Positions 17,391 through 26,726 are shown, counted from the first letter of the stretch. The stretch is DNA of 64,000 nucleotides from Paenibacillus sp. V4I3 (GCF_030817215.1 NZ_JAUSZA010000001.1:6422501-6486500), one strand, 5' to 3'. Program-made: numbers and translations. The notes: generated from the letters alone by a model not told the origin.

Positions 17391-19361
17391 TTATTCCGAA
17401 TCTCTCACCCAAACTGTCATCTCACCTATACCTCTGTTTGCCCATGCGAAATAGGGAATAAAGGTCAAGTTCGCGGTTTCATTCCGGATATCACTCGCAG
17501 GCTTGTAGAGCTCGTCCGCCCATTCCTTGATATTCATTCGTTTGGCAGCCGTTTTGATCACTTTAACCTCTGCCCCTCCCAAAAGCTCATAATTAGCCTC
17601 TACTTCTAAAGAGCTAATCTTTGGAAGCACCAATTGATGCAGCTGTTTCCCATTATCCGCCTCCTCCAAGCAATAAACCAAAGGCCCCCTCTGCAAGGCT
17701 ACCTTACCAGCAGTTTGTCTAACCAGAGGATGTCCTTTCATGCGATGAATCGGCATATTAAGGGTCAGTTCTACCACATCGCCACGTTGCCATATCCTAT
17801 TTAGCAGGGCATACCCATCTGCAACTTGAGCTTCAATGGCGTACGCGTCTCCATTTATTTGTACACTTGCCCCGTCACACCAATCAGGGATGCGCAGCGC
17901 CAATGTAAATTGGGCGGCTTCATCCATGGTTAATTCGAATCGAACCGCACCATCCCAAGGATAATTGGTTTGCTGTTCTAATTGAATAGACTTTCCTCCG
18001 ATCTCCAAATCCGCCTGCCCTCCCACATATAAATGGGTATAAACAGTTTTGTCGTGAACTGTGTAAATATATTGTCCAAGAGATGCCAACAACCTGGCAA
18101 CATTCGGCGGACAACAAGCACAGCCGTACCATCCTTGACGAACAGGCTTAACGTGATCATAATTCTTATTTATCCCGCATGCATCGGGGTATACCTCGAG
18201 CGGATTCACATAGAAGAAGTGTTTGCCATCACGTGACATACCGCTAATTACTGTATTGTATAAGGCGCGTTCCATCGTATCCGCATACTCGCTTTTCGGT
18301 TCTAATTGCAGCATTCTTTGCGCGAAAAAAATGAGTCCGATGGAAGCGCATGTTTCCGCATATACCGTATCGTTAGGCAGATCGTAATCTAGGGAGAAGG
18401 CTTCTCCACGAGCCATGGAGCCGATCCCGCCTGTTATATACATTCGTCTGGAGACGATATTTTTCCATAATTTTTGGCAAGCTTCAAGCAGTTCGCGATC
18501 ACCTGTCTCGGCAGCAACATCAGCCATGCCCGCACACATATATACGAGGCGTACAGCGTGCCCATCTGCTTTGCCCTGTTCGCGTACAGGCAAGTGAGCT
18601 TGACTGTAGTCCTTCTCCTCAACCATCATCGTATCTGGCCAATGATGCGTTTTGCCTCTCTTTTCCCATTCCACATCGTAAAAATGAGGGGGCTGCTGCC
18701 CTCTTTCATCAAGAAAATACTTGCTCAGCTGCAGATATCTTTCCTGCCCTGTGACATGGTACAGCTTAACAAGCGCCAGCTCAATCTCCTGATGCCCGTC
18801 ATATCCCTTTAACTTGCCTGCTTCATCCCCGAACACAGCATCAATGTTATCTGCAATCCCACATGCAACTTCCAATATTTTACGCTTCCCTGTTGCCCGG
18901 TAATAAGCAACAGCGGCTTCAATCATATGTCCGGCACTGTATAACTCATGGCACTCTGCTAAATTCGTCCATCTCCGGTCGGGTTCTTTCACCGTGTAAT
19001 ACGTATTTAAATATCCGTCCTGCTGCTGTGCCCTTGCTATAAGATCAATCACGTCATCCGCTACCCGTTCCAATTCCGAATCTGCTTCTGTTTCAAGCAA
19101 ATAGCCAACAGCCTCCAACCATTTGGCCACATCGCTGTCTTGAAAAACCATGCCATAAAACTCACCTTCCACATCCCCTGCTGCGATCTTAAAATTGCGA
19201 ATGGCATGGCTGGGCTCTGCATCTGGTACCCGGTCGTTTAATGCTTCCCATTGATAAGGCACAACGACGTCTCTCACCAATCGGATATATTCAGACCAGA
19301 ACGCGTCCTTAATGCGTACGTTTTTTAAAGGCAATGCCTGTGTAAGTTTTCTACTCTCCAT
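17391..19361 (-). CDS. GH127 beta-L-arabinofuranosidase (DUF1680 family)
   Basis: A 656-residue (alpha/alpha)6-barrel enzyme predicted to hydrolyse beta-L-arabinofuranosides such as those on hydroxyproline-rich plant glycoproteins. The zinc/catalytic set known from Bifidobacterium HypBA1 is visible: Glu320 in ARGEAFSLD, Cys338 in AETCASIG, and Cys416-Cys417 in WYGCACCPPN. The Glu-to-first-Cys spacing (18) matches HypBA1. The ATG at 19361 was chosen because ggagcaggag lies just upstream; an open frame extends to 19523 but overlaps the preceding permease and is not protein-like. No signal peptide, so cytoplasmic. Last gene of its operon. Confidence 0.92.
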   Translation of the reverse strand: MESRKLTQALPLKNVRIKDAFWSEYIRLVRDVVVPYQWEALNDRVPDAEPSHAIRNFKIAAGDVEGEFYGMVFQDSDVAKWLEAVGYLLETEADSELERVADDVIDLIARAQQQDGYLNTYYTVKEPDRRWTNLAECHELYSAGHMIEAAVAYYRATGKRKILEVACGIADNIDAVFGDEAGKLKGYDGHQEIELALVKLYHVTGQERYLQLSKYFLDERGQQPPHFYDVEWEKRGKTHHWPDTMMVEEKDYSQAHLPVREQGKADGHAVRLVYMCAGMADVAAETGDRELLEACQKLWKNIVSRRMYITGGIGSMARGEAFSLDYDLPNDTVYAETCASIGLIFFAQRMLQLEPKSEYADTMERALYNTVISGMSRDGKHFFYVNPLEVYPDACGINKNYDHVKPVRQGWYGCACCPPNVARLLASLGQYIYTVHDKTVYTHLYVGGQADLEIGGKSIQLEQQTNYPWDGAVRFELTMDEAAQFTLALRIPDWCDGASVQINGDAYAIEAQVADGYALLNRIWQRGDVVELTLNMPIHRMKGHPLVRQTAGKVALQRGPLVYCLEEADNGKQLHQLVLPKISSLEVEANYELLGGAEVKVIKTAAKRMNIKEWADELYKPASDIRNETANLTFIPYFAWANRGIGEMTVWVRDSE

Positions 19362-19408
19362 TTTCTCTCCTGCTCCTTCATTTACTCTAAGTTTGTTGGG
19401 CAAAATAT

Positions 19409-20242
19409 TTAGCCTTTCACTCCAGTCATCGCAATACCTTCTATAAAATACCTCTGAGCAAAGAGGAAAATAATTAATGAAGGCAGCACGACAATAGCTA
19501 CAGCAGCCATCATAATATTCCATTGAGCTGAGTATTGCCCTTGGAACAAAGTTAAACCAAGCATCAGCGTATATTTCTTCTCTGCAGAAATATAGAGCAC
19601 GGGTGCTAAATAATCGTTCCAGTTATTAAGAAATGTAAAAAGTCCAACGACGATCATCGCTTGTTTGCTTAATGGAACGATGATTCGTGAGTATACCTTC
19701 AGATGGTTGGCTCCATCCATATAAGCAGCCTCATCCAATTCCTTGGGAATCGACATGAAAAACTGCCGCAGTAGAAAAATATTAAACAAGCCTCCGCCGA
19801 AAAAAGCAGGCACAATAAGAGGTGCATAGGTATTCGTTAAGCCCAGATAGCTCCAGCCAATAAAGTGTGGAATCATAACCACAGCAAACGGAAGCATAAG
19901 TGCGGTCATCAAGAAGCCGAATACTTTATCCCGCCCCGGCCAATCCAACCTTGAAAATCCATAGGCACAAAGAGAACTGGTCAGTAAAACACCGACAATA
20001 TTCGAGATTGTAACGAAGGCCGTGTTCATAAAAAACGTTCCAAACGGCTGCGCTGTCAAGGCATTCTTATAATTTTCCCACTTCATCGCATGTGGAATGA
20101 TGGACGGCACGACCTGAAAGATTTCGTCGGTACCGACAAGCGAGGTTCTTATCATCCAATAGAAGGGAAATAAGCAAAAAATAGAACCCAGTATTAGCAA
20201 AAGATAAACTATGAATGTACCGATGGTTTTTTGGGTTTTCAT
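19409..20242 (-). CDS. Carbohydrate ABC transporter permease (MalG type)
   Basis: 277 residues, six membrane helices, starting with IGTFIVYLLLILGSIFCLFPFYWMIR. The EAA loop is ELDEAAYMDGANHLKVYSRIIVPLS. Normal length, unlike the extended MalG-type protein of the arabinan cluster. Its ATG overlaps the end of the partner permease by 4 nt (ATGA), indicating translational coupling. Serves the GH127-linked importer. Confidence 0.92.
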   Translation of the reverse strand: MKTQKTIGTFIVYLLLILGSIFCLFPFYWMIRTSLVGTDEIFQVVPSIIPHAMKWENYKNALTAQPFGTFFMNTAFVTISNIVGVLLTSSLCAYGFSRLDWPGRDKVFGFLMTALMLPFAVVMIPHFIGWSYLGLTNTYAPLIVPAFFGGGLFNIFLLRQFFMSIPKELDEAAYMDGANHLKVYSRIIVPLSKQAMIVVGLFTFLNNWNDYLAPVLYISAEKKYTLMLGLTLFQGQYSAQWNIMMAAVAIVVLPSLIIFLFAQRYFIEGIAMTGVKG

Positions 20243-21213
20243 TTTGCTTTACCATCTCCTTCATAATGAATCCATGATTTTGAGAATTTGAAAATAAGAA
20301 CGGTAAAAAGGATGGAGATGATGAATAGAATGACGGCGGAAGCACTAGCCGCTCCCATCTTCGAGAACTTAAAGCTATTTTGGAAAATGTAAAGGACATA
20401 CAGTAAGCTGGCATTATTGGGACCGCCTGCACTTACCCCGCTGCTTCCTGATCCGCCTGTCATAACAGCAGGTTGTACGAACGTCTGAAGCCCGTTTATA
20501 AAACCAATGACCGTGTTAAAGAAAATAATAGGCGAGCTAACCGGTATTGTGATATAGATAAGTTTATGCCACGCGTTTCCGCCATCGACTTCAAGCGCCT
20601 CATATAAATGGGAGGGAATGGATTGCAAGCCCGCTAGAAATATCACAATCGTGCTGCCGCAAGTCCATAAGCTAAATAGAATGAGTGTCGGCATAACCGA
20701 CGTATCCGATGCAAGCCAACTATACGGAGGCAGACCGACGAGTCCTAACAAATAGTTGATAACACCGAAATCGGGCTGCAGCATCCACATCCAGATAATG
20801 CCGGAAGAAGCAATCGGAATAATGACAGGTAGATAAAACACTCCTCTAAAAAAGCCGCGTGCTTTAATCTTCTGATTCAATAATACGGCGGCAAGAAAGG
20901 CAACAATAATCCCCAGCGGGACACTGACAAACACATAATACGCAGTTGCTTTCATCGCCGGATAAAAGAAAACATCCTTGCCCGTAAACATATCTGTGAA
21001 ATTAGACAATCCGATAAATTTCGTAGACTGTGCGCCAATGGAATAATTCGTAAAGCTTAGGATGAATGTTAATACTAGTGGTACAGCAATGAAAATAGCA
21101 TATCCAAGCAATACGGGCGATGTGAATAGTAAGCCCATATAGAGATTCTTCCTTCGTTTGCTGCGCTGTTTTTTGGTTGTCAAATCTGTACTCAAGCTAA
21201 TGGTAGATTCCAA
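20239..21213 (-). CDS. Carbohydrate ABC transporter permease (MalF type)
   Basis: About 324 residues with six membrane helices beginning at LYMGLLFTSPVLLGYAIFIAV. The EAA-type loop is LYEALEVDGGNAWHKLIYITIPVSSP. The start chosen is TTG at 21213 because aaggagg lies about 8 nt before it. The first in-frame ATG (21255) falls inside a hairpin loop with no ribosome site. Partner of the MalG-type permease, with which it overlaps by 4 nt. Confidence 0.85.
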   Translation of the reverse strand: MESTISLSTDLTTKKQRSKRRKNLYMGLLFTSPVLLGYAIFIAVPLVLTFILSFTNYSIGAQSTKFIGLSNFTDMFTGKDVFFYPAMKATAYYVFVSVPLGIIVAFLAAVLLNQKIKARGFFRGVFYLPVIIPIASSGIIWMWMLQPDFGVINYLLGLVGLPPYSWLASDTSVMPTLILFSLWTCGSTIVIFLAGLQSIPSHLYEALEVDGGNAWHKLIYITIPVSSPIIFFNTVIGFINGLQTFVQPAVMTGGSGSSGVSAGGPNNASLLYVLYIFQNSFKFSKMGAASASAVILFIISILFTVLIFKFSKSWIHYEGDGKAK

Positions 21214-21240
21214 CTTCGCTTCCTCCTTCTCCATATTTGA

Positions 21241-21271
21241 CAGAAAGCCAGGCATTAGCCCTGGCTTTCTG
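21241..21271. other. Hairpin between binding protein and permease genes
   Basis: A 12-bp stem (cagaaagccagg with its complement) lies between the binding-protein stop and the aaggagg site of the permease. On the minus strand there is no U run after it. It probably stabilises the binding-protein message or partly terminates, lowering permease expression. Confidence 0.55.
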
Positions 21272-21280
21272 CTTATGGTT

Positions 21281-22714
21281 CTATTCTTTCACATCGTATC
21301 TGCCTTGGATTTCGGGTTGTACTTTCGGCGCAACCGCGTTCAAAGCATCTACAGCATTTTTCTTACCTAACCAAACTTCATCCAGTGAAGAACTGACGGT
21401 AGCTATAATTTTCGCTTGATTTTTTAAATAATAGGTGACACCCGCTACGCCATTTTTCAGTAAATTATTCATCATGGCATCCTTAAATCCGGGCGGATGA
21501 GCGGCTGGATTCGCATCCACCCATTTCGCTACTAAAGCAGGATCCGTATACCACTTTTTCATTGTAGGCATCCATAAACCGCCACTGTATAGCTCGATGG
21601 CACCCTCAGGATTGGACATCCATTTAAACAGCATCCATGCTTCATCCGGATGTTTGGACTCTTTGAAGAAAACGGTAGCGCCGCTTAATGCAACGACAAC
21701 CTCTTTTTTCAGCTTAGGAAGCACACCGATATCATAATTAACCTTGGCATTTCCCAAATCCAAGTTCATCCATTGGCCGCCGATTGCCATAGCTGCGATC
21801 CCTGATTGGAGAGCAACATTCATGGCCGGCATGGATTTAGCTGCTAGCGGAGACGGTGCAACATGATACACGTTGATGAGATCAGCAAGCTTCTGGATGG
21901 CTTCCGTACTCTCTGGTTGATTGAGGGTGAAGGTTTTTCCATCCTTAGAAATCCAATCGCCGCCATTGCTGTAAATAAAGTTATTTAATGGTTCTGACCA
22001 TGTTTCAAATGTTACGCCATATTGCTTAATGCTTTTGGGATCAAAGCCAGGATCCGCAGCATTTTTGCCGTTTTTATCAATCGTTAATTTTTTGGCATTT
22101 TCTACAAACTGATCCCACGTCCAAGCGTTTTCTGCTTTGGTAGGCGGAGCACCGACACCGGCTTTTTCAAGTAAATCCTTGCGGTAAAACAAGCCAAAGG
22201 TTTCACCGGCTGTGCTGATCCCCCATGCATTATCCGGACTGTTCTTGTACCAAACGTAATCCAAGAAGTCTTCCTTCTTCGTTTCCCCGTCTTTTTTCAG
22301 CATGTCGAACAGATTGACGAATCTTCCCTCTTTTGACCAAGTATCACCAAGATCCCCAGTCATGTAGCCTGTATCTGGCATATCGTTACTAGCAGCCATT
22401 GCGGTAAGTTTTGTATTATAGTCCGCATTAGGGATTTGAATCGTATCGACAGTAATCCACGGATACTTCTCAGTAAATTTCTTCGTTGCATTTTCGATCG
22501 CCTTTTTCTCATCGGGGCTGCCCCAATAGGTAAACTTCAATTTCACCGGATCTTTTTTGGATGCTGCCGTTGTTGCCGGCGCTTTCGTCGCTTCGGAGCT
22601 TGAGCTTGTCGTCGTCGCGGATTTATCTCCACTACTGCTGCAAGCCGCTAAAAGCAAACTTGAAATCATCATAGTACTCACGATTACGGGGAATTTCCCG
22701 AAATTTTTTCTCAT
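21281..22714 (-). CDS. Extracellular sugar-binding lipoprotein (family 1)
   Basis: 477 residues with signal peptide and lipobox LLLAACSS (Cys about 25), a Ser/Thr-rich linker, then a binding fold starting VKLKFTYWGSPDEKKA. MPDTGYMTGDLGD and a C-terminal GVAGVTYYLKNQ region are typical of MalE/UgpB-type proteins. It recognises the sugar imported for GH127, probably beta-L-arabinobiose or related oligomers (inference from neighbours). Gagga-type ribosome site before the ATG. Confidence 0.92.
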   Translation of the reverse strand: MRKNFGKFPVIVSTMMISSLLLAACSSSGDKSATTTSSSSEATKAPATTAASKKDPVKLKFTYWGSPDEKKAIENATKKFTEKYPWITVDTIQIPNADYNTKLTAMAASNDMPDTGYMTGDLGDTWSKEGRFVNLFDMLKKDGETKKEDFLDYVWYKNSPDNAWGISTAGETFGLFYRKDLLEKAGVGAPPTKAENAWTWDQFVENAKKLTIDKNGKNAADPGFDPKSIKQYGVTFETWSEPLNNFIYSNGGDWISKDGKTFTLNQPESTEAIQKLADLINVYHVAPSPLAAKSMPAMNVALQSGIAAMAIGGQWMNLDLGNAKVNYDIGVLPKLKKEVVVALSGATVFFKESKHPDEAWMLFKWMSNPEGAIELYSGGLWMPTMKKWYTDPALVAKWVDANPAAHPPGFKDAMMNNLLKNGVAGVTYYLKNQAKIIATVSSSLDEVWLGKKNAVDALNAVAPKVQPEIQGRYDVKE

Positions 22715-22736
22715 TTTTCTCTGACCTCCTCATGTT

Positions 22737-22827
22737 TATAAAGCGTTATCATTCCTTGCAATTTGAATTATAAGGGATCAGATCTCTCGAAAAATTACAT
22801 TATTATTGTTTTCTTGCACTATTATTA
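22737..22827 (-). promoter_or_regulatory. Binding-protein promoter with cre site and YesN-type direct repeats
   Basis: On the minus strand: a cre-like ATGATAACGCTTTATA (22737-22752) downstream of a TATAAT -10 (22767-22772); and two direct TAATAAT copies (22821-22827 and 22799-22805) 22 bp apart, the nearer one 26 nt from the -10. The geometry equals that of the other YesN-controlled promoter at 13.5 kb, though the repeat sequence differs. Confidence 0.55.
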
Positions 22828-22840
22828 GCACTTAAATACT

Positions 22841-24676
22841 CTAATCCTGAGGAAGCCAAATGGTGACCTTTGTGCCTTTCCCTTCTTCCGATTCAATATG
22901 AAGGCCATAGTTTTCTCCATACGTGATGCGAATCCTTTTGTTCACATTTTGGATGCCAATTGAATCGTTTTTCTCATCCAACAGGTGTTCCAGCATTTCT
23001 TTCGCTATTCCTTTGCCATTATCTTCAATCCGAAAATATCTATTTACATCTTCGATCCAGCAAGAAATCTTGATAACCCCTTCCATCTGCTGGGAATCAA
23101 ATGCATGCACAAGCGCATTTTCTACGAATGGCTGCAAAAAGAATTTAGGAACCCCGTATACGAACAATCCTGGATCCATCTCATATTCGAAATGAAACTT
23201 TCCTTCAAATCTCTTTGTCATAATGTAAATATAACTTTTGAGGTACTCCCAATCATCCTTAAAGGGAACCAGTGGCTTTTGAGATTTTACGGTATATTTC
23301 AGCATCGTAGATAAACTGACAATCATTTCACTAACCTCATCCTGTCCGTTTTCTACAGAAATTAAATTAATTAAATTGAGCGTATTGTACATAAAATGAG
23401 GATCCAATTGAAGATTTAAAGCTGTTATTTCAGCTTCTTTTTCTTTAATTTTGCTTTCATAATTTTCTTCAATCAACCTCTGAATCTTTCCGTTCATTTC
23501 ATTATATTTTTTACTTAATACAGCAAGTTCCCTGCTTCCTTCTTCCTTGATACTAGCATCAAAGTTGCCTTCCCCAGTCTTCTTAATCGCTTTGAGCATG
23601 TTGCGAATAGGTTTGGTAATACGGTCTGTAATAAAATAAGAAGTGAAAAAGGAAATGATCAATAAGATAAAGACAGAGTAAATGATATAAGTCTTCATCG
23701 TATCCAAGATTTTACCTAACAATTGATCAGGTGGGATAACCACAGCGGAAGTCCACCCCGTTACTTTGGAGGTATCAAAGCAAATGATCCTATTTTTGCC
23801 GTCAATCTGAATGTTTGCTGTACCGCTGCCTTTATCAACGATTTCATGAAGCCAAGGCCATTCCGCTTTCTTGCTAATTTGGGTTGGATCTTGATGGGAT
23901 ACGATGTCACCTTCCTTCGTCACGACAAAAAAGTAACTTCCATCAACAGGGGTAATCCCGGTAAATGCTTTTTGAAAGAAATCTGCTTTGTAATTAACAA
24001 TTAACACAGGTTTTTCAATATTCGGGGGAAATGTATGATAATTTAAACCGTCAAAATAGGACCCATTGATCATCTCGACAGCGGAAAACATGTGACGGTA
24101 TTCGACATTCGCATCTTTCATATAATCCAGGTGGAACATACTGGAGAATTCATAAGTCGGAACCCATTCGATTCTACCGTCGCTCTTAATAGCAGTCTGA
24201 TAAAGCTGCGTATTTTCCAATACGCCTGAAGGAATAAAGTTTTTGTAGCCGCCATTGTTCGAGGCCATGGTTGGGCCAAATGTATAGTAACTGGTGGCTA
24301 ATTGCGAGGAATAAATGTCCGGGGAATGCGAGAAATATTTGTCCATAATGACCGATATTTTTTTATCCAACAAATTAATCTGATAGTCTTCCTCCGGCTT
24401 GATCTCGGAAAAAGTACTGTAAAGATCCTTATCCACCATAAATGACAAAATATTATCCGTCACCTGCGACAGCTTGGTGTCCATAATTTCATTATTTTTT
24501 TTGACAATTTCATACACATTTTTCTGTACGATGTCCGATACGACATTTTTACTAACCGAATAATATTGGTAGCCGAAGAAACTAAGAGGGATCGTAATCA
24601 GCAGCAAATAAGTCACCACCAGCTGAGTTTTAAGCCCAAACTTTTGTGGGAATGTGAGATTAGCTTTTGATTTCAT
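22841..24676 (-). CDS. YesM-type membrane sensor histidine kinase
   Basis: A 611-residue kinase. First membrane helix about 15-35, extracellular sensing region, second helix IYSVFILLIISFFTSYFI, HAMP region starting RITKPIRNMLKAIKK, then a His_kinase domain with the acceptor His in LDPHFMYNTLNLINL. The ATPase domain has FLQPFVENALVHAF, IEDNGKGI and IGIQNVNKRIRITYG. It should sense the GH127-related sugar outside the cell and phosphorylate the regulator encoded directly upstream (1-nt gap). Gene order is regulator then kinase, the reverse of the arabinan cluster. Confidence 0.92.
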   Translation of the reverse strand: MKSKANLTFPQKFGLKTQLVVTYLLLITIPLSFFGYQYYSVSKNVVSDIVQKNVYEIVKKNNEIMDTKLSQVTDNILSFMVDKDLYSTFSEIKPEEDYQINLLDKKISVIMDKYFSHSPDIYSSQLATSYYTFGPTMASNNGGYKNFIPSGVLENTQLYQTAIKSDGRIEWVPTYEFSSMFHLDYMKDANVEYRHMFSAVEMINGSYFDGLNYHTFPPNIEKPVLIVNYKADFFQKAFTGITPVDGSYFFVVTKEGDIVSHQDPTQISKKAEWPWLHEIVDKGSGTANIQIDGKNRIICFDTSKVTGWTSAVVIPPDQLLGKILDTMKTYIIYSVFILLIISFFTSYFITDRITKPIRNMLKAIKKTGEGNFDASIKEEGSRELAVLSKKYNEMNGKIQRLIEENYESKIKEKEAEITALNLQLDPHFMYNTLNLINLISVENGQDEVSEMIVSLSTMLKYTVKSQKPLVPFKDDWEYLKSYIYIMTKRFEGKFHFEYEMDPGLFVYGVPKFFLQPFVENALVHAFDSQQMEGVIKISCWIEDVNRYFRIEDNGKGIAKEMLEHLLDEKNDSIGIQNVNKRIRITYGENYGLHIESEEGKGTKVTIWLPQD

Positions 24677-24677
24677 A

Positions 24678-26276
24678 CTAGGATTCCTTTCCTGTCAAAT
24701 GCCTGAATTTATTAGGTGAGATCCCTAGTTCTCTTTTGAACAGCCGAATGAAATAGGCCGAATCCTTGTATCCGATTTTAACGGCAATATCAGAAATTTT
24801 ATGATCCGAATTGGTTAGTAATCGCTTCGCATTATCCATCCTGACCTTGATCACATAATCCGATAAACTCGTACCGGTGTGGTTTTTAAATAAACTGCTA
24901 AAGTAAGAGGTGTTAAAATGATACATTTGCGCAATTAACTCCAAAGACAGTTCTTCCGCGAAATGTTCTTGAATAAAGGTCATACACTTTTCAACAATGA
25001 TGCGATTTTTATCCTTCCCAGCCGTTTGATAAAGATCGATCATCTTCAGCAGGATCTTTTTCGTCCAATAACGCAGCTCATTATAATCCTCACAGGAAAC
25101 CAGCTGAATTCTAATTTCCCTCAGGCTCATGTGATACTCTTCCTCGCCAATGAAGTGTTTGGCCGCTTTTAACTGAAACACGATTAAACGAATGACATCT
25201 TCTTTGATTTCCGCCGGATTCAAATGGGTTAAATGTGGAATAGGTTCAAAAAGAGCATTTATGCTGTTATTCATTGCATCCTTATCGCCCTTTTTTATAG
25301 CAGCCAACAGTTCTTCCTCTTGTCCGGCCAAAGGATTAACTTTCGATGTCTCCCTCGTCATTTCCTCAAAAAAAATCGCTTGACCTGAACCGAGAAAAAA
25401 CTTGCGCTGCAGCGCGGAAAGAGCTTGTTCGTAACAACTCTTACCGCTCACCATCATTTCGGTCCATGCCGCCCCTACTCCGACCGTTATTTTCATGCCG
25501 TGTTCCGCTTTACAATTGGATATCCAGTTTTCCAAAATGACTAACAACTCTTTGGGACGGAATAGTCGCGCCTCCTTACTTGAAACAACAAAAGCCACGG
25601 TACTCTCTTGCCCATCCAGGAAGAATGAAATCACATGTCCACGACTCTTTAAAAGCGACTTTAGCTCCATATTCATTTGATGCATGATTCGCTCTTTAGA
25701 CGCTTCTATAGGATTGCTTGTTCCCAATTCCGTAATCAAAAGGATACCAGTTCCCTCAGTTCCAACCGCTTTTTCCAATTCTTTCGACTCAGCTTCGTTT
25801 AACTGACCATGAATCCATTTATTTAAGAGATGGGTTTGATACACAGGCAGTGATTCGTCTAACTTCCGCGCCATATCTTCCCTTCTTTTATTCTCTGAAT
25901 ACTCTAGTTCAAGAACTTGGTCGATCTTCAAAAGTAGCTTTTCAAGACCTGATTTTCCAAAAGGTTTCACAATGTAATCAAAAATACCGAAACGTATCGC
26001 CTTTTGGGCATATTCAAATTCTCCATAGCCGGTAAGCAAAATCACTTTGGCGCGATTTTTATTCTCATATAGGGCCTCGACTAGCTGTAAGCCGTCCATT
26101 TCAGGCATTCTAATATCCGTCATAATGACATCCATAGGGTTGTCCTGAATAAAATCAAGCGCTAATCTACCGTTAAGAGCCTCATACACCTTATATTCGG
26201 GACGCAAAGCTCTGACAATATTGGCCAATGCCTTTAATTGTCTGGATTCATCATCTACCAGGAGCATTTTATACAT
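24678..26276 (-). CDS. YesN-type response regulator with AraC DNA-binding domain
   Basis: 532 residues. Receiver domain with MLLVDDES, phosphoacceptor Asp in VIMTDIRMPEMDG and Lys in YIVKPFGKSG. A middle region is followed by a C-terminal AraC HTH with LSLELIAQMYHFNTSYFSSLFK and ISDIAVKIGYKDSAYFIRLFKR. The ATG at 26276 was chosen because gagaggtgg lies about 10 nt before it; 13 extra codons further upstream lack support. First gene of the GH127 operon, so the regulator is itself under cre control. Confidence 0.9.
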   Translation of the reverse strand: MYKMLLVDDESRQLKALANIVRALRPEYKVYEALNGRLALDFIQDNPMDVIMTDIRMPEMDGLQLVEALYENKNRAKVILLTGYGEFEYAQKAIRFGIFDYIVKPFGKSGLEKLLLKIDQVLELEYSENKRREDMARKLDESLPVYQTHLLNKWIHGQLNEAESKELEKAVGTEGTGILLITELGTSNPIEASKERIMHQMNMELKSLLKSRGHVISFFLDGQESTVAFVVSSKEARLFRPKELLVILENWISNCKAEHGMKITVGVGAAWTEMMVSGKSCYEQALSALQRKFFLGSGQAIFFEEMTRETSKVNPLAGQEEELLAAIKKGDKDAMNNSINALFEPIPHLTHLNPAEIKEDVIRLIVFQLKAAKHFIGEEEYHMSLREIRIQLVSCEDYNELRYWTKKILLKMIDLYQTAGKDKNRIIVEKCMTFIQEHFAEELSLELIAQMYHFNTSYFSSLFKNHTGTSLSDYVIKVRMDNAKRLLTNSDHKISDIAVKIGYKDSAYFIRLFKRELGISPNKFRHLTGKES

Positions 26277-26333
26277 AAACAGAAGCCACCTCTCTCTTAG
26301 ATGCATGTAAACCAAACTCCATATTTATTCACT

Positions 26334-26371
26334 ATTCTACAATAACCTTATACAATTACAAGCGCTTTCAA
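26334..26371 (-). promoter_or_regulatory. SigA-type promoter overlapped by a cre site
   Basis: On the minus strand, -35 TTGTAA (26356-26361) and -10 TAGAAT (26334-26339) with 16-nt spacing drive the second YesN/YesM pair. A strong CcpA site, TTGAAAGCGCTTGTAA, covers 26356-26371 and overlaps the -35, so glucose-grown cells should repress this sensory pair. Confidence 0.7.
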
Positions 26372-26411
26372 AAAAGTGCTTATACATCTAAACTCTCTCC
26401 GCCATAAAGCG

Positions 26412-26450
26412 AAGAGAGAATGCCGACATGCGGCATTCTCTCCTTCTTTT
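26412..26450. terminator. Hairpin terminator
   Basis: A 12-bp stem (gagagaatgccg with its complement), 5-nt loop, followed on the plus strand by a T-rich run. It sits right after the stop of a binding-protein tail remnant on the minus strand and may be the old terminator of that operon. Confidence 0.5.
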
Positions 26451-26453
26451 GTA

Positions 26454-26549
26454 TTATTTTTTTAGAGCAGCATCAAAATCCGCCTTTTCTTTTTCCAATA
26501 ATTGCGCCCATTGATCCAGCAATTGCTTAGCCGTTATTTTCTTCGCCAT
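26454..26549 (-). pseudogene. C-terminal remnant of an LplA-like binding protein
   Basis: A 31-codon frame, ending in TAA, reads MAKKITAKQLLDQW followed by a Lys/Glu-rich helix. This resembles the extreme C-terminus of large LplA-type binding proteins (GKITPxxxLxxWxxxLE pattern). No upstream part is present, so it is a leftover of a deletion. The link to LplA is by recalled pattern only. Confidence 0.45.
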
Positions 26550-26606
26550 CAGTCAACCTGCTCGCCCCTTTCGTCTCCTGCCTAAGGTCATCATTTCTCC
26601 AACGGT

Positions 26607-26726
26607 TCACTTGACCGTCCAATCGGACGCATTCGCGCTATCATTTACCGTTAAAGAATTTACCAAGCTGGAAGCAAACACCTGCATCTCGTCCAAACTA
26701 ATATTCGTTCCGGTGCCCGCTGTCAT
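26607..26726 (-). pseudogene. Tail remnant of a secreted carbohydrate-active protein
   Basis: A 39-codon frame contains GTNISLDEMQVFASSLVNSL and VNDSANASDWTVK before TGA. Such segments are seen in linkers or ends of secreted polysaccharide-degrading enzymes. No start region or ribosome site is present. Together with the binding-protein tail nearby it suggests deletion of several genes from this 500-nt gap. Confidence 0.35.

Noticed and set aside
19362..19523. N-terminal extension of the GH127 frame (54 extra residues)
   Set aside because: It overlaps the preceding permease gene, is Cys/Tyr-rich and unlike the family, and a clear ribosome site precedes the ATG at 19361.
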